Position numbers and translations under genes: made by a program. Positions 46,496-56,858 of a DNA stretch of 64,000 nucleotides are shown here, in pieces. The notes under the pieces were generated by a model. It ran no database searches. It had not been told where the DNA came from and saw only the letters and a program-made list of their open reading frames with translations. Where the stretch lies: assembly GCA_949987705.1 (NCBI GenBank), contig OX465282.1:95716070-95780069 (forward strand). The letters are read 5' to 3'. The stretch comes from Thereva unica (lineage: Eukaryota; Arthropoda; Insecta; Diptera; Therevidae). The stretch's first letter is position 1, and every line of letters starts with the position of its first letter.

Positions 46496-47864
46496 TTAAC
46501 CCCCTGAAAAACCCCAAGACTGCGGCATAAGATCACAAAAATTGGGAAAAGGTATTTGACGTGGTGAAACTCAACGTCCGCAGCTGAAAACCTGCTACTT
46601 AAAAAAAAGTCAACGTGTCCCGGAACTTCAACAGGATCCTTGAAAAACGGACTGCTTCAATGGTCAGTTAAAAAATTCCGGATTGCGGCTAAAGTTAATC
46701 TTAATTCGCAATATTGAAAGTTTTCCTTGATTTTTTTTGGGGCTGAATTTATTTAATAATCTTAAATAATTTAAGAATAGTTATTCAATTTTAAACATCA
46801 CTCACATTTTCAGTAACTTTTAAGAGTTTAGTCATATTACTATAATGTTTATTAGGTTACTCAAATTAGGGTATAACTTCTGTTGGGCAGGAGATAGCCG
46901 TACTTTGCACCGCATCAAAAGCTGTCTGGAGTGAAGCAAATTGTTTAAATCATTCTTACCCATGGAACAGGGTATTCGCCCCATTCTGCAACAGAAAGGC
47001 TACGACCTAATCACCTTCTTACTCTACAAAATGTTTAAGACTTCCGGAGAAAAATCAATATTGCATTCATTCTCAAAACAGGACATTCTAATTGGACCCT
47101 GGCTCAATCCTTCAAACAATGCTGAGAGGGCGATAAGAGGCACTTATCTTACGTGCATCAGTAGGGGATCCAACCGAGATGGCCCATAATAATCTGGTCT
47201 CCAAACTAGAAAGCGCAGTGCTTAAAAAGGGAATTTCGACATTACATCCTAGAACTCTAAGTGGGCGACGTCTAGGGAGGATTTGTTGTGACTGGAACCA
47301 CCCCTATATTGACAACTCACGAATTAAAGGACACTCATCTTAAAACGTGTCTGAAGGGCAATATAATAAAAAGATACCCACTGGAATTAGTCATATCTTG
47401 GTGCTTTTGGTGACTAGCCGTAGATGAATTCCTGGGAGCTATACAATGGCCCAAACTTTTTCACCAAAAGTTATACAGACAAGGTGACGTTTGATAACTG
47501 GTAAAACTGAAGATGCTATAATTTTTGCAAATGGCGGTAAATGTCAGTTTTGCTTTAACATTTCTCCGTTCTGCTTTGTCATTTTCTCGTCTTAAGGCCT
47601 AATTATAATGAACGGATTTGAGCGGATTGGAATATCAAAAAAATGCATGATCGGATAGAAAATTCATTCGTTATAATAACGTATCTGTTCGGGTTAAAAC
47701 GTCAAAGTTTATTTTAAACATAATTTCTTAATTTTTTTGTTTTTATAGCCAATTTTGGCTTTATTATAAATAATTTCACAGTTCATGTTCATTTTAGTTA
47801 ATTTTAAAATAAAAGCGTATTTTTTAATTATTTTAAATAAGATATTTTTATATTCTAGTTTTGA
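46496..47864. other. Intron sequence, mostly unrecognised
   Basis: The frame at 46941-47189 has no recognised domain. TTAAGGCCTAATTATAATGA at 47593 resembles the terminus of a MITE (compare 59923) but no partner end was found. Confidence 0.4.
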
Positions 47865-47995
47865 GTCTATTATATGTCTTCCGCCATTTTGTGGCGGCCG
47901 CCATGCTAGATGTAAAATGACGTCACACAGTTTAAGTTTACTACATTATAATCGTCATACATTTCATTTGACACCCATATCGAGAGGATTGTGAA
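47865..47995 (-). repeat. G-repeat fragment (inverted)
   Basis: The complement reads GATATGGGTGTCAAATGAAA ... GTGTGACGTCATTTTA ... AAAATGGCGGAAGACATATA, the G order on the minus strand. Confidence 0.65.
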
Positions 47996-48179
47996 GAAAA
48001 AGATTACCCGGGTGAAAATATAAGACTGAATAGGACTGGAAAGACTGAATTTTTTCTGCAATAAGCCAGAAATTATTATTTTCACTGGAAACTGATATCA
48101 ATTACCCTTCATGAATATCAATAAAAGACTTAAATTTTAAACGATAAACAACAAAACTATTTTTTTGTTTAATTTTGAA

Positions 48180-49000
48180 ATGTGTTAATTAGTTTCTCCA
48201 CTAAAGACCCCATTAACGTACTTACAAGGCCGGCCGGCACGGCCCGATTTAGGCCACATATTTCTTAGTCTGACTGAGGGATGATACTTCAGATATCTGC
48301 CTGACAGGCCGTGGCATGGAGGTGAAGTCATGATTCCCTTCAGACACACAGGCGAAGACGACAGCTTAGCATAGCAGGTAGTTAATTCAAAACTTCAAGG
48401 CGGCTCCAGACTAACGCGCGCCGTTAACACCCGCGAACAAGCGCGAAGGCGATTGTGTATGGTTTTCGCGCCTAGATGTTGCCCTGCCACTCCGTTCCAA
48501 TCGAAGTGGTATACGGCGTGAGTTCGTGCCGTGAATTTACGGCTTGAGAGTGATTAGAAGTTCAGATTTTCAGACACGAACTGACGATTGTATACCCAAG
48601 CACATAAAGATTTTTTCAGTTTTTTTTTGGACTGCAGGCCCCATACAGTTTGCGGCCGGTGAATGTGTGGTGATACTAGGCCTCAAGGCGAAAACTTTCA
48701 GGCCATGGCTTGTCAGCAACCTGTGTGTAAATGGGGCCTTAATATATGGCTAAATCCTACACAAAAAATGTTAAGCTGTTATGCGAGCTCCAGAAAGTAG
48801 CGTAGTATCACCGCGATTGTTTAGCCACCATCGGCCAGTCAAGGCGTGACTCGGCGAATTCTGCAGCGTGCGAGCCAAATAACACTGACTAGCGAAAAGG
48901 CCCTTAGAATATAGAAGTACAGGAAGACCCACGCCGATTTTTAGGGTAAAGAAAATCTTGTTGAATGCTTACCTCTGAACTCTAGTCTTTCATCAGATCA
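48180..49000. mobile_element. E element copy 3 (partial)
   Basis: TTTCTCCACTAAAGACCCC ... GTCTGACTGAGGGATGA ... GAATTTACGGCTTGAG ... GACCCACGCCGATTTTTAGG aligns with E copies 1 and 4. Both termini are missing. Confidence 0.7.
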
Positions 49001-49174
49001 TCAGGTAAAACTTGGTTAAACAATACGACCAAACGTAAGACCAAGTTATACAAAATATTATAAAATGTGTAACATAACTTGCTACAACTTGTATTTATTA
49101 CCGTCAAATCATGTCCAAGTCGACTAACTGGGGATTCAAAGTCATGCTTGATTTGGACCGTAAGAATCGTGTTG

Positions 49175-50362
49175 CAAGGACGTAGCCAGGATTTTGCTTC
49201 GGGAGGGGTTTTTGTAGGTTAGGTTGAAATGGCACGCTATTGGGCCCATTGTGATGCCATTAGCCATTCTAGTGTTGGAACAAAGTGCAGGCCATTTCAA
49301 GCCATTTGGAGCTTTTGATAAAGCGACAGAGTTCAGGTACCTACCCCAGTATTTTGCAGCTCGCTCAATGCATCAAGGAAGGGTGAGCCAAGGAAGGTCC
49401 CTCTTTCCTTGCGAGGGCGGGACATGTACAGAGAAGATGGGAGACAGTTTCTTCCTCTTCTTCATTACCACAACATCAGCATAAGTCGTTGTGGGGAAGT
49501 CTTAATCTTTCGGCGTGCCGGCCAAAGGGGCAGTGACCGATCAGAGCATTTACTACATGGGTTATCTCCTTTATGTTTAACAAAACTAGAAATTTTGAAC
49601 GCTTTGCTTCCAAAGTTGGCCAGATTGCATGAAGAGTGCGGAACACCGTTGCTGTGGTCCATCTCAACCCATCTCGAGCTAAGCTGATTTTCCTCCAAGT
49701 TAGTTTGTAGGTCATTCCTATCCGGGTTAGGTGGGGTGTCCTTTCCACTTCGGTTCCCTGTCTAGCAAGCTCATCTGCCCTACGGTTCCCCTAATCCTAT
49801 TATGTCTAGGAATCCAACAAAGTTTTATATGAAACTGAATGGCAATCTCACACAGAGACCCGCGGCAGTTCAGAACAGTCGTGGATGTTGTGACGGCAGA
49901 ATGGGTTTTTGTAAGAATCATAATAATGATCTGTGTAATTGAGACCTCCCCTTCCCCCTATACTTTTTTACTTTTTTTATACATAGTCATCTAGATATTT
50001 TTTCCTTTCTTCGGAAATGCAAATTACACACCAATAAACATTGCGCACATATGAATAAGACATTCGCTTATGTATTTTCAAATTTCCGCTTCGAAATGTA
50101 CCGAGAATGCTACTGCGCATGGAAAATAGCCTTTTGAGAAACCTCATCTCGTTTGGTTCGCGCTATACATAGCTGTCGCCAAACGTATTTCTAAGAAGAA
50201 AAAATGAGATTTGAATGGTGTTCCGCCTATCTCAAATTTAGTATACAATTGAAGAAAAACTATTTATTATTATTTAATTTTTCATGCTATCTGCGATGTC
50301 TTTTTTCATTCGGGGGGGGGGGGGGTTGAACCCCCAAAACCCCTCCCCTGGCTACGTCCTTG
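49175..50362. mobile_element. hAT-type MITE with perfect 8-bp target duplication
   Basis: Ends CAAGGACGTAGCCAGG and CCTGGCTACGTCCTTG are 16-bp perfect inverted repeats. TCGTGTTG lies immediately outside both (49167-49174, 50363-50370), the 8-bp duplication of hAT elements. A G run (CGGGGGGGGGGGGGG) follows the right subterminal region. Most of the interior is a LINE insertion. Confidence 0.9.
49217..49902 (-). pseudogene. RNase H-bearing LINE 3' fragment inside the hAT-type MITE
   Basis: The minus-strand translation gives an RNase H end (IQFHIKLCWIPRHNRIRG, compare WVPGHxGIxGNE), then WRKISLARDGLRWTTATVF, VNALIGHCPFGRHAERL and a CxCCG-NEEEEETVSHLLCTCP block in several frames. This is the C-terminus typical of I/R1-group LINEs with RNase H. 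GGGTTTTTGTA flanks it on both sides (49206-49216 and 49903-49913), an 11-bp target duplication within the MITE. Multiple frameshifts and stops: dead. Confidence 0.8.
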
Positions 50363-50439
50363 TCGTGTTGATATGCAGCATTCAAAGAAGCATCCAAAGT
50401 GATGTTCTGTCTTATCGTGAATAACAACTGCAATTACAG

Positions 50440-50631
50440 AAGGAGACTTTTCAGTGAGGGGTCTACGAAGATTAGGTAAAGTGTTGGTGATACAACTGAA
50501 CCCTGAGGAACAGCGGCAGATATGGTGCGGGGTATATTTTAGAAAGATTAGAAGTAGTATTAGCTATTGGACGATAGTTAGAGGGTTGTTAGTTTCACCT
50601 TTTTTGGTATGGATTTAACATGAGGTAGTTT
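50440..50631 (-). mobile_element. B-LINE fragment, left part
   Basis: GTATCACC... region: CCTGAGGAACAGCGGCAGATATGG and GACGATAGTTAGAGGG-type sequence aligns with 45275-45740. It continues at 51272 beyond an insertion. Confidence 0.65.
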
Positions 50632-51271
50632 CCATGGTACAATAATACAAGGTAGGCTCATAACGACAAGCTCTGTTTCCATCTTGAAAAACTTAAACGC
50701 AATTTTTTTTATGTGATAGACTAGAGGGTTAGGGAAACCCCTTTGTACTCTTCGACAATCTATTTTTGCGTATAGAATGTCGAACAGCAGCTCTTGCCGG
50801 AAGATAGAGAGTAGAAAGAGAGAGAGCTGCCACAACCTAGCCACGATATTTTATTCCACCTACTTCCAACCATTTCGAGACTCTGCCATCGGGGAATTTG
50901 AGAAACAACTGGCTGGAGTGTTATGCCTCTTGAAACGAGTTGAATCTCATCAGCCAACCGATGACATGCGCTTGGTGGAGCGGGGAAGGACTAGCGAAGG
51001 CTATGACAGGAGGAATCGGGAATGTACAGAGGGGAGAAGAAAGAAGGAAAGTTATGTGGGTGGGAAAGTGGAAAAGGCGAAGGACCGTGGGGCTGGCCGG
51101 GATTCGAACCCGGGACCTCTGGGATAGTAGTTAGGCGCCTTACCCTTAGACTAGAGAAAAGATCTGAGTGACATCAGGGGAAAGCTTTCTTCCCTTATAA
51201 ACTGAGATCTGAGTGACGTCACGAAGCCAGAGCTTTTCCTTATGAGCCTACCTTGTATTATTGTACCATGG
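50632..51271. mobile_element. Inverted-repeat element with perfect 32-bp ends, hosting a SINE
   Basis: 50632-50663 and 51240-51271 are perfect inverted copies (CCATGGTACAATAATACAAG...), with further inner similarity (AAGCTCTG). TTTCC precedes the left end and occurs just after the right end. It splits a B-LINE copy. The SINE at 50703-51160 sits inside. Confidence 0.8.
50703..51160 (-). mobile_element. tRNA-derived SINE copy 2
   Basis: On the minus strand the head is CTAGTCTAAGGGTAAGGCGC ... GTCCCGGGTTCGAATCCCGG with a consensus B box, and the tail is TAGTCTATCACATAAAAAAA. Of the three copies this keeps the best B box. Confidence 0.85.
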
Positions 51272-51500
51272 TTTTTTCCAGGATTCTAGATTAAGTCCGG
51301 AGAAGCAATTCGGGGTAAAAAGTTTAATCAGATACAGGTGACAGGTAAAGAAGAATTTGAAGCGAACAAGAAAAATTGAGTAAGCCGATCTTGGATTTAT
51401 CAAAGATCAGACATTTTTGCAACCACCAAGCGCCAATTGTATTGCGAATCTTACTTCCCAACTTCTCAACCTTTAGTTCACCTGATGATGGGTAGCGAAA
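51272..51500 (-). mobile_element. B-LINE fragment, right part
   Basis: CAGGATTCTAGATTAAGTCCGG ... AAAGAAGAATTTGAAGCGAAC ... aligns with 45740-46140 with deletions. Confidence 0.6.
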
Positions 51501-51539
51501 ATTTTTTCAATTTAGCATATTAATTTGTAAAGTGTAAAA

Positions 51540-52553
51540 TTGCTAGAAAACTGGGTTGAATTAAGTAAAACATGTTTCTCCACTAAAGACCCCCATTTAC
51601 TTACAGGCCGCCGGCAGGCCAGGTCGGGAGGCACGGCCCGATTAAGGCCATACAATACTCAGTCTGACTGAGGTATGATGACTTCAGCTATCCGCCTGAG
51701 AGGCCGTGGCATGCAGGTGACGTCAGGATTCCTTACAGACACACAGGCGAAGACGACAGTTTAGCATAGAAGGTTGGTAATTCAAGTGCAAAAATATTCA
51801 TAGGCTTAACAAAAACTTTAAAGGCATAAACAGACCTGATACGGCGTGAATTCGTGCCGTAAATTCACGGCTCGAGACTAAATAGAAGTTCAGATGGTCA
51901 GGCACAAACTGACGATAAATGCCAACGCACATAAAGATTTTTGTCAGTGTTCTTGGACTGCAGACCGGCAGACCCCATTCAATTGGTGCGTGGCGTGGTG
52001 TCCGGTGATACTTGGTTTCAAGGCGAAAACTTTCAGGCCACGGCCTGTAGTCGAACTGTGTGTGAAAGGGGACCTTAAGATATGGCTAAATCCTACACAA
52101 AAATTGCAGACGCCAGAATGACAGTAGCCCCACAATTGCTTAGCCGCCATTAGCCAGCCAAACGCGTGACTCGACGAATGTTGCGTACCATTAAAATATA
52201 GAACTCCAGAAAGCGCCCTCGACGAATTTTAGCGTAATGAAATTCTTGTTGAGTATGAATGCTCACGTTTTGGTAGTTATGTGTCCACTACAAGCGGAAA
52301 AGGCGAATGGAATAGAGAAGGGGCAAGTAGGAGTTCGAATTATTAGTTATCTTTAATTAAATCTTGTGGTTACGCCCGTAAATACGTATTTTTAGTGTTA
52401 AATACTAGTGATTTTTTTAAAATCAGAAAAATCCAACGTGATATTACGGGGAGGTGGAGGAGGTCGAGCCAAATCTCACGACATCTCACCAAGGGGGAGG
52501 AGGAAGGGTCGAAAAATAGCAAAAATTGCCTCATGTAATTTATGGACGGCCCC
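51540..52553. mobile_element. E element copy 4
   Basis: Runs from AACTGGGTTGAATTAAGTAA to ATTTATGGACGGCCCC, then TTA (52554-52556). It lacks the left terminus and the MITE insertions of copy 1, so it is a useful empty-site reference. Confidence 0.75.
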
Positions 52554-52556
52554 TTA

Positions 52557-54279
52557 GCGCATGAATAGCAGGTGCGTATTGGGCTTGAAGCCCACGAATA
52601 CATTTTACTAAAATCAAAACAGAAGTTTTTATATCGGGGCTTCTCTTGCGTAGGGTTAATGATTTCAGTTGTGATAGCCGAGCCGGTGACATAACCTTTG
52701 ACGTTAAATCCTCTTTGTTGGAGTATTATGCCTCCAGACGCGGCGAGTCCCGTAAACCGACAGGTTGCGCAGTCAAGATTGAAACACGGGAATGGGCTAA
52801 GGGAGACTCATTTACCGCCCTCAGAAGTTATTTATGGTGGCCTTCACTAGGTTTTACACATACTATAAATACAATGTTTGGTTATTTTACATTAACTAAG
52901 TTTTTGTTTATTTTAGTCTACATATATATTTTGTATTTGTTTTCCAATTAGGTGGTGTTTAGAGGACTGCCTACTAACGTCTTTACTTCACGCAGGTCCA
53001 GTCTATACGCCAAACGTAAGGACAATTCCTCCAAGTGTTCAAACGTAAGGACAATTCCTGCTCCAGGGCTCGAAGATACGCTCAAGACTTAACCAGCCCT
53101 ATTATTTTTATGTAACCTTCGAGCTGTCGTTATTACAACTATGACGCGAACGACCGGAAGTAGAAAGGGTAACTCGTGACCTTTGACTTACACAAAACAA
53201 ATTGTTTGGAGGCCATCAAGGTCATATAACAAAATTTGCAGAAAAGAGCCTCTCACCACACAAGAAAGTGTTTTTGGTGTGGATAGTTCTTGGGTGCCGC
53301 AAGTTTGGCGTATTGAAAGTTATTTGATCAATAATTTTTTTTTGTATTTATAGAACAGAATGTATGTAATATTACGCTGACAAAACTTGTTACCCATCAA
53401 TCATTGATATTAAGCAGCAGTAAGCATGTTTACTCAACATGAAGTATTTCTTCTACGAGTATTATTACTGACGTACTCTTTGGAAGTAAGCTTGTCGTAA
53501 GATGAAGGACTTTTCAAGCATAGGAGATGTCTTTAAAAGGAATCTTGGAGGTTTTCTACAATTCAAAATTCAAACGTTCAATTGACTGGTTTTTAAATTG
53601 TAGAGAAAAATCAAAATTTGGATGCTTGTAATGTTGTGTTCAGAAGAGGCAGATCTAGACGCGTTTTTAGTCGCCTAAGTAACTAGAGAAAAGCCTTAAA
53701 TGCAATAATATAGTCGTAATTAGTCTAGGCCTAAAAATGTTGAATCAGAAAAATTAATCAAAAAAATTGGTGGCCCCGTTTTGTTATTGTTTCGAGAGCT
53801 GCAAGGCGGTGGGTAGTTTTCACATTGTCTTATAACGATCTCCTCTCGGCAGCGACGCACCAAGTTTTATGATGCCTTATCTTGATATGGAGACTTTATG
53901 CAATTGTTGGGGCGTAGCAGAAAGGATGTCGGAGCACTTGTTGGCTTGTTATCAGGAAACGTTTCAAGTCTAAGCGACAAGCCACTAGACAGCCTGCTGA
54001 ACTTGTTTAAGCGGCCTGGCCTTCCAATTTGAGGTATAGTAGTGTAGTACAATAGATCAAGTGAGTGGCCGTGGTACTTTTGGGTTCAATACCTCACAAA
54101 CGAAGAAGAACAGGTATGACTTGCTTCACAGAATTTTCTTTTATGGTCGCCGTCGAAGCCGTCCGAAACATATCTCTAGCTTCGAGTGTAGGCAAGGGGG
54201 CGGTTCTCCTCTGCCAGGACGCTCTACAACTGTCAGCTTTATACAAGAGATCAAAGAAGCGGGAATGCTGTCGTTTTCA
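52557..54279. other. Intron sequence, no firm element
   Basis: AAACGTAAGGACAATTCCT is duplicated at 53014 and 53041. The frame RKDVGALVGLLSGN near 53920 faintly resembles the C-terminal region of RNase H LINEs but is too short to call. Confidence 0.4.
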
Positions 54280-54540
54280 ATGCTGCGTTTTTATCCGGAT
54301 GCCATAGGGTATATATCAATGACTCTAAGAAGCCCCAGGATTAGTGCAGTTTTCAGCTTGGGAACCACTACTATCTTTCAAGCAAAAGTATATTGGCATG
54401 CACCTATGAAAATTTAACAAGGCCCTAAACTAACAAGCATGAACTATCTTTATTCTGTCTTCGAGAGCTATGGCATTGTTTTCTTCAGCTTGGATCAGGC
54501 TATTGTGGGTGCCCCAAGTCGGGTAAAAAATATCCTAGAC
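54280..54540 (+). pseudogene. Possible LINE RNase H scrap
   Basis: VFSLGTTTIFQAKVY and, further on, RLLWVPQVG resemble the TVFQAEVYAI and LLWVPGHSG blocks of LINE RNase H domains in the right order and spacing. Frames shift between them. Confidence 0.4.
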
Positions 54541-54607
54541 AATCGGACTTTGATAAAAATCACCGCGGGTTGACACCTGATCTGGTGATCTCCAGCCGCG
54601 TTATTCT

Positions 54608-55158
54608 GGGTCCTCGGTAACCTAGGGACTAAAGGCCCCCATACACGGTCAAATTGGTTGTACATCCAGAATTTCATCAAACCCATAAGCGCAACGAGTT
54701 TTGGTCAGCCAACCGGCCCACAATCGATAGTTTTGGTTGTACATCCGCCCTTCGCTGTACATCCAATTTGTATGGGGGTCTTAAGGCGTCTGGCTACCAT
54801 CCCAAAGATCCTGAGTTAGAAACCCGGCAGTGCTCCGGTCCTTCGCCTTTTCCACTTTCCCACCTACATAACTTTCCTTCTTTCTTCTTCCCTCTTTCCC
54901 TGCTCCATCAAAGCGCATGTAATCGGTTAGGTGATGAGATTCAACTCGTTTCAGGAGCCAAAACACTCCAGCCAATTGTTTCTTGATGTCCCGATGCCAT
55001 AGTCGCGATAGTAATGGTTGGGATTAGGTGGAATAAACATATGTTCCTTCCTTCCCGACTAGAGCTGCTGTTCGACATTGCACTCTATACGAAGCAACTA
55101 GATTGTCGAAAGTATAAAGGGCTATTCCTGAGCCTCTAGTCTTCCACATAAAAAAAAT
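54608..55158 (+). mobile_element. tRNA-derived SINE copy 3, interrupted by an F MITE
   Basis: TCCTCGGTAACCTAGGGAC (box A region) and GGCGTCTGGCTACCATCCC ... GAGTTAGAAACCCGG (degraded B box) are separated by the F MITE. The rest follows copy 1, ending CTTCCACATAAAAAAAA. Confidence 0.8.
54634..54780. mobile_element. F MITE copy 2 in the SINE head
   Basis: 147 bp from GGCCCCCATACACGGTCAAA to CAATTTGTATGGGGGTC, flanked by TAAA on the left and TTAA on the right (54781-54784). Deleting it restores the SINE A-box region. Confidence 0.8.
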
Positions 55159-55599
55159 TCTTGGGCCTTCTAGTAATGCTGCCAAGATATTTGTTTGATT
55201 GGTCACCGGATACTGTGGCCTTAAATACTGTCTGTGCAGAATTGGAAGAGCGGAGCACCCCACCTTGAGAAGGACCAGCCTTCCCTTTATGTTTTCTGTC
55301 ACTGTTTAGCGAGAACGAGGGGCATGGTCTCGTTGTTCATTGCGACCTTGCTTAACTTATCAACGTCTCAGTGAAAAATCTTTAGGCAGACTTCTGAATC
55401 TGTTGAACCCCTCTGATCCCTAAATCTGAGCTAGCGGTCCTGCTTATGATACGATAGGCCTACTTCGCGGCCGCGCTACTCGCTAGACGCACTACTGCAC
55501 TGGAAATGAAAGAAATGTAGTACAAGTTCGGAGATATTCGAATTTTTGGGTCTTCCACAACAATGTATTTGATAGATGGCACTTTATTGTGGGGCACAT

Positions 55600-56858
55600 T
55601 TTCACACAAAGGCTTCATAGTGCTTATTCAGCGTTTGTTTTTGAAAAAAATATCTAGATATCTAGAGCAAACCAGACTCACCAAATCGCTGCAAACTTCG
55701 GTTGTGGTGTTCGGTAGTAGCCTACACACGACAAACTTGGTTGCCAACTAAGTTGGCAGCATTTGGTGTAGATGTCAGAATTGAAGTGTGTGGGTTGGTA
55801 AATAACTTAAATTTAAAGTTTGCCGACGGTTGGAATGAAATCAAAATTTTTTGTTTTTTAGTAGGAGTTGGCAGCCATATTGCATGTTTTCAGTGGTGTT
55901 GAGAACTTTGCCAGCGAACATTATTTGAAATAGTAATTTGAACGGTGCACTTCGTGGATGTGTGGTGTCTATCTATTATATTTCATGATGCAACCAGGCT
56001 ATTTAAGGCAAACTAAAAAATCGCCAGTGGATCTTTTTTGTCGGAAGAAGTACTGACTGCTTGAAAACCCAAGTTGATTGTCTGTAAGCCGCTTAAATAG
56101 ATTGGATTCTAGATATCCTATAAGCTTTTTGTTGATTATTGTCTCCATGGTTTTGGAGAGAAAAGAAGTAATTGCTATTGGACGATTGTTGGAGGGACTA
56201 CTGGAGTCACCTTTTTCGGTATGGGCTAAACATGGGCAAGTTGCCAAGAGTCTGGGTAAAATCCGGAGAAGTACGTTAGGGCAAAAACTTCGCGCAGTGA
56301 TTTAGCCAAAGCTAAGGCGCATTTCTTTAAGACGATAGGGGGTACATTATCGGGTCCAGTTGATTTGTTGGCATCGAGCTCCTTGAGGCACATATAAACT
56401 TCGTGAGTCCTGTCCATTTTGGGAGTGGAATAATTGGGTAAAGGGGGTGTCGTAGCAGCGGTGCGCAAAGAAGAATTTCATGCAAAGACAGATGCTAATA
56501 ACTCGGCCTTGGGTTTGCTGTATGTTTTCACCATCTCAGTGTTGGTAAAGGGATGTGGTTGTAGTAAAATTCTTCTTGGTATAACTTACTAAGGAACAGA
56601 GATTTTTCTACAAGAGGTTGCATTGGAGTTTACTTCGGAATTTGTTGTTTCGGCCATTAGGAAGCTTTACAGCAGGATCTTGGTTTTATATACTCTAAAC
56701 AGAGTGACTCAGGAAGCTCTTGTACGGTCGGAAGGCGGCTTCTTTAGTTTTGATTGCGTTCATACACTCCCGATTAAACCATCTGTTGGGCCTAGGTTTC
56801 ACAGATTTGTTAGCATGGAGAATGAACACATGCATTCCTGCTTTGTTTTATTATGTTA
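55600..56858 (-). pseudogene. B-LINE copy (RT N-terminal half), interrupted
   Basis: From right to left on the minus strand: KPRPNRWFNRECMNAIKTKE-type linker (56750-56850), LKELDANKSTGPDNVPPIVL, SLREVFALTYFSGFYPDSWQ, ITSFLSKTMETIINKKLIGY and FFRQKRSTGDFLVCL down to 55999. A stretch of about 285 bp (55714-55998) unrelated to the family intervenes, then more B-LINE (GCAAACTTCGGTTGTGGTG) at 55640-55713. Stops and frameshifts throughout. Confidence 0.75.

Noticed and set aside
54061..54417. 118-codon plus-strand frame as a host gene
   Set aside because: No signal or conserved domain at its start; the end resembles a LINE RNase H block, so it was treated as a LINE scrap.
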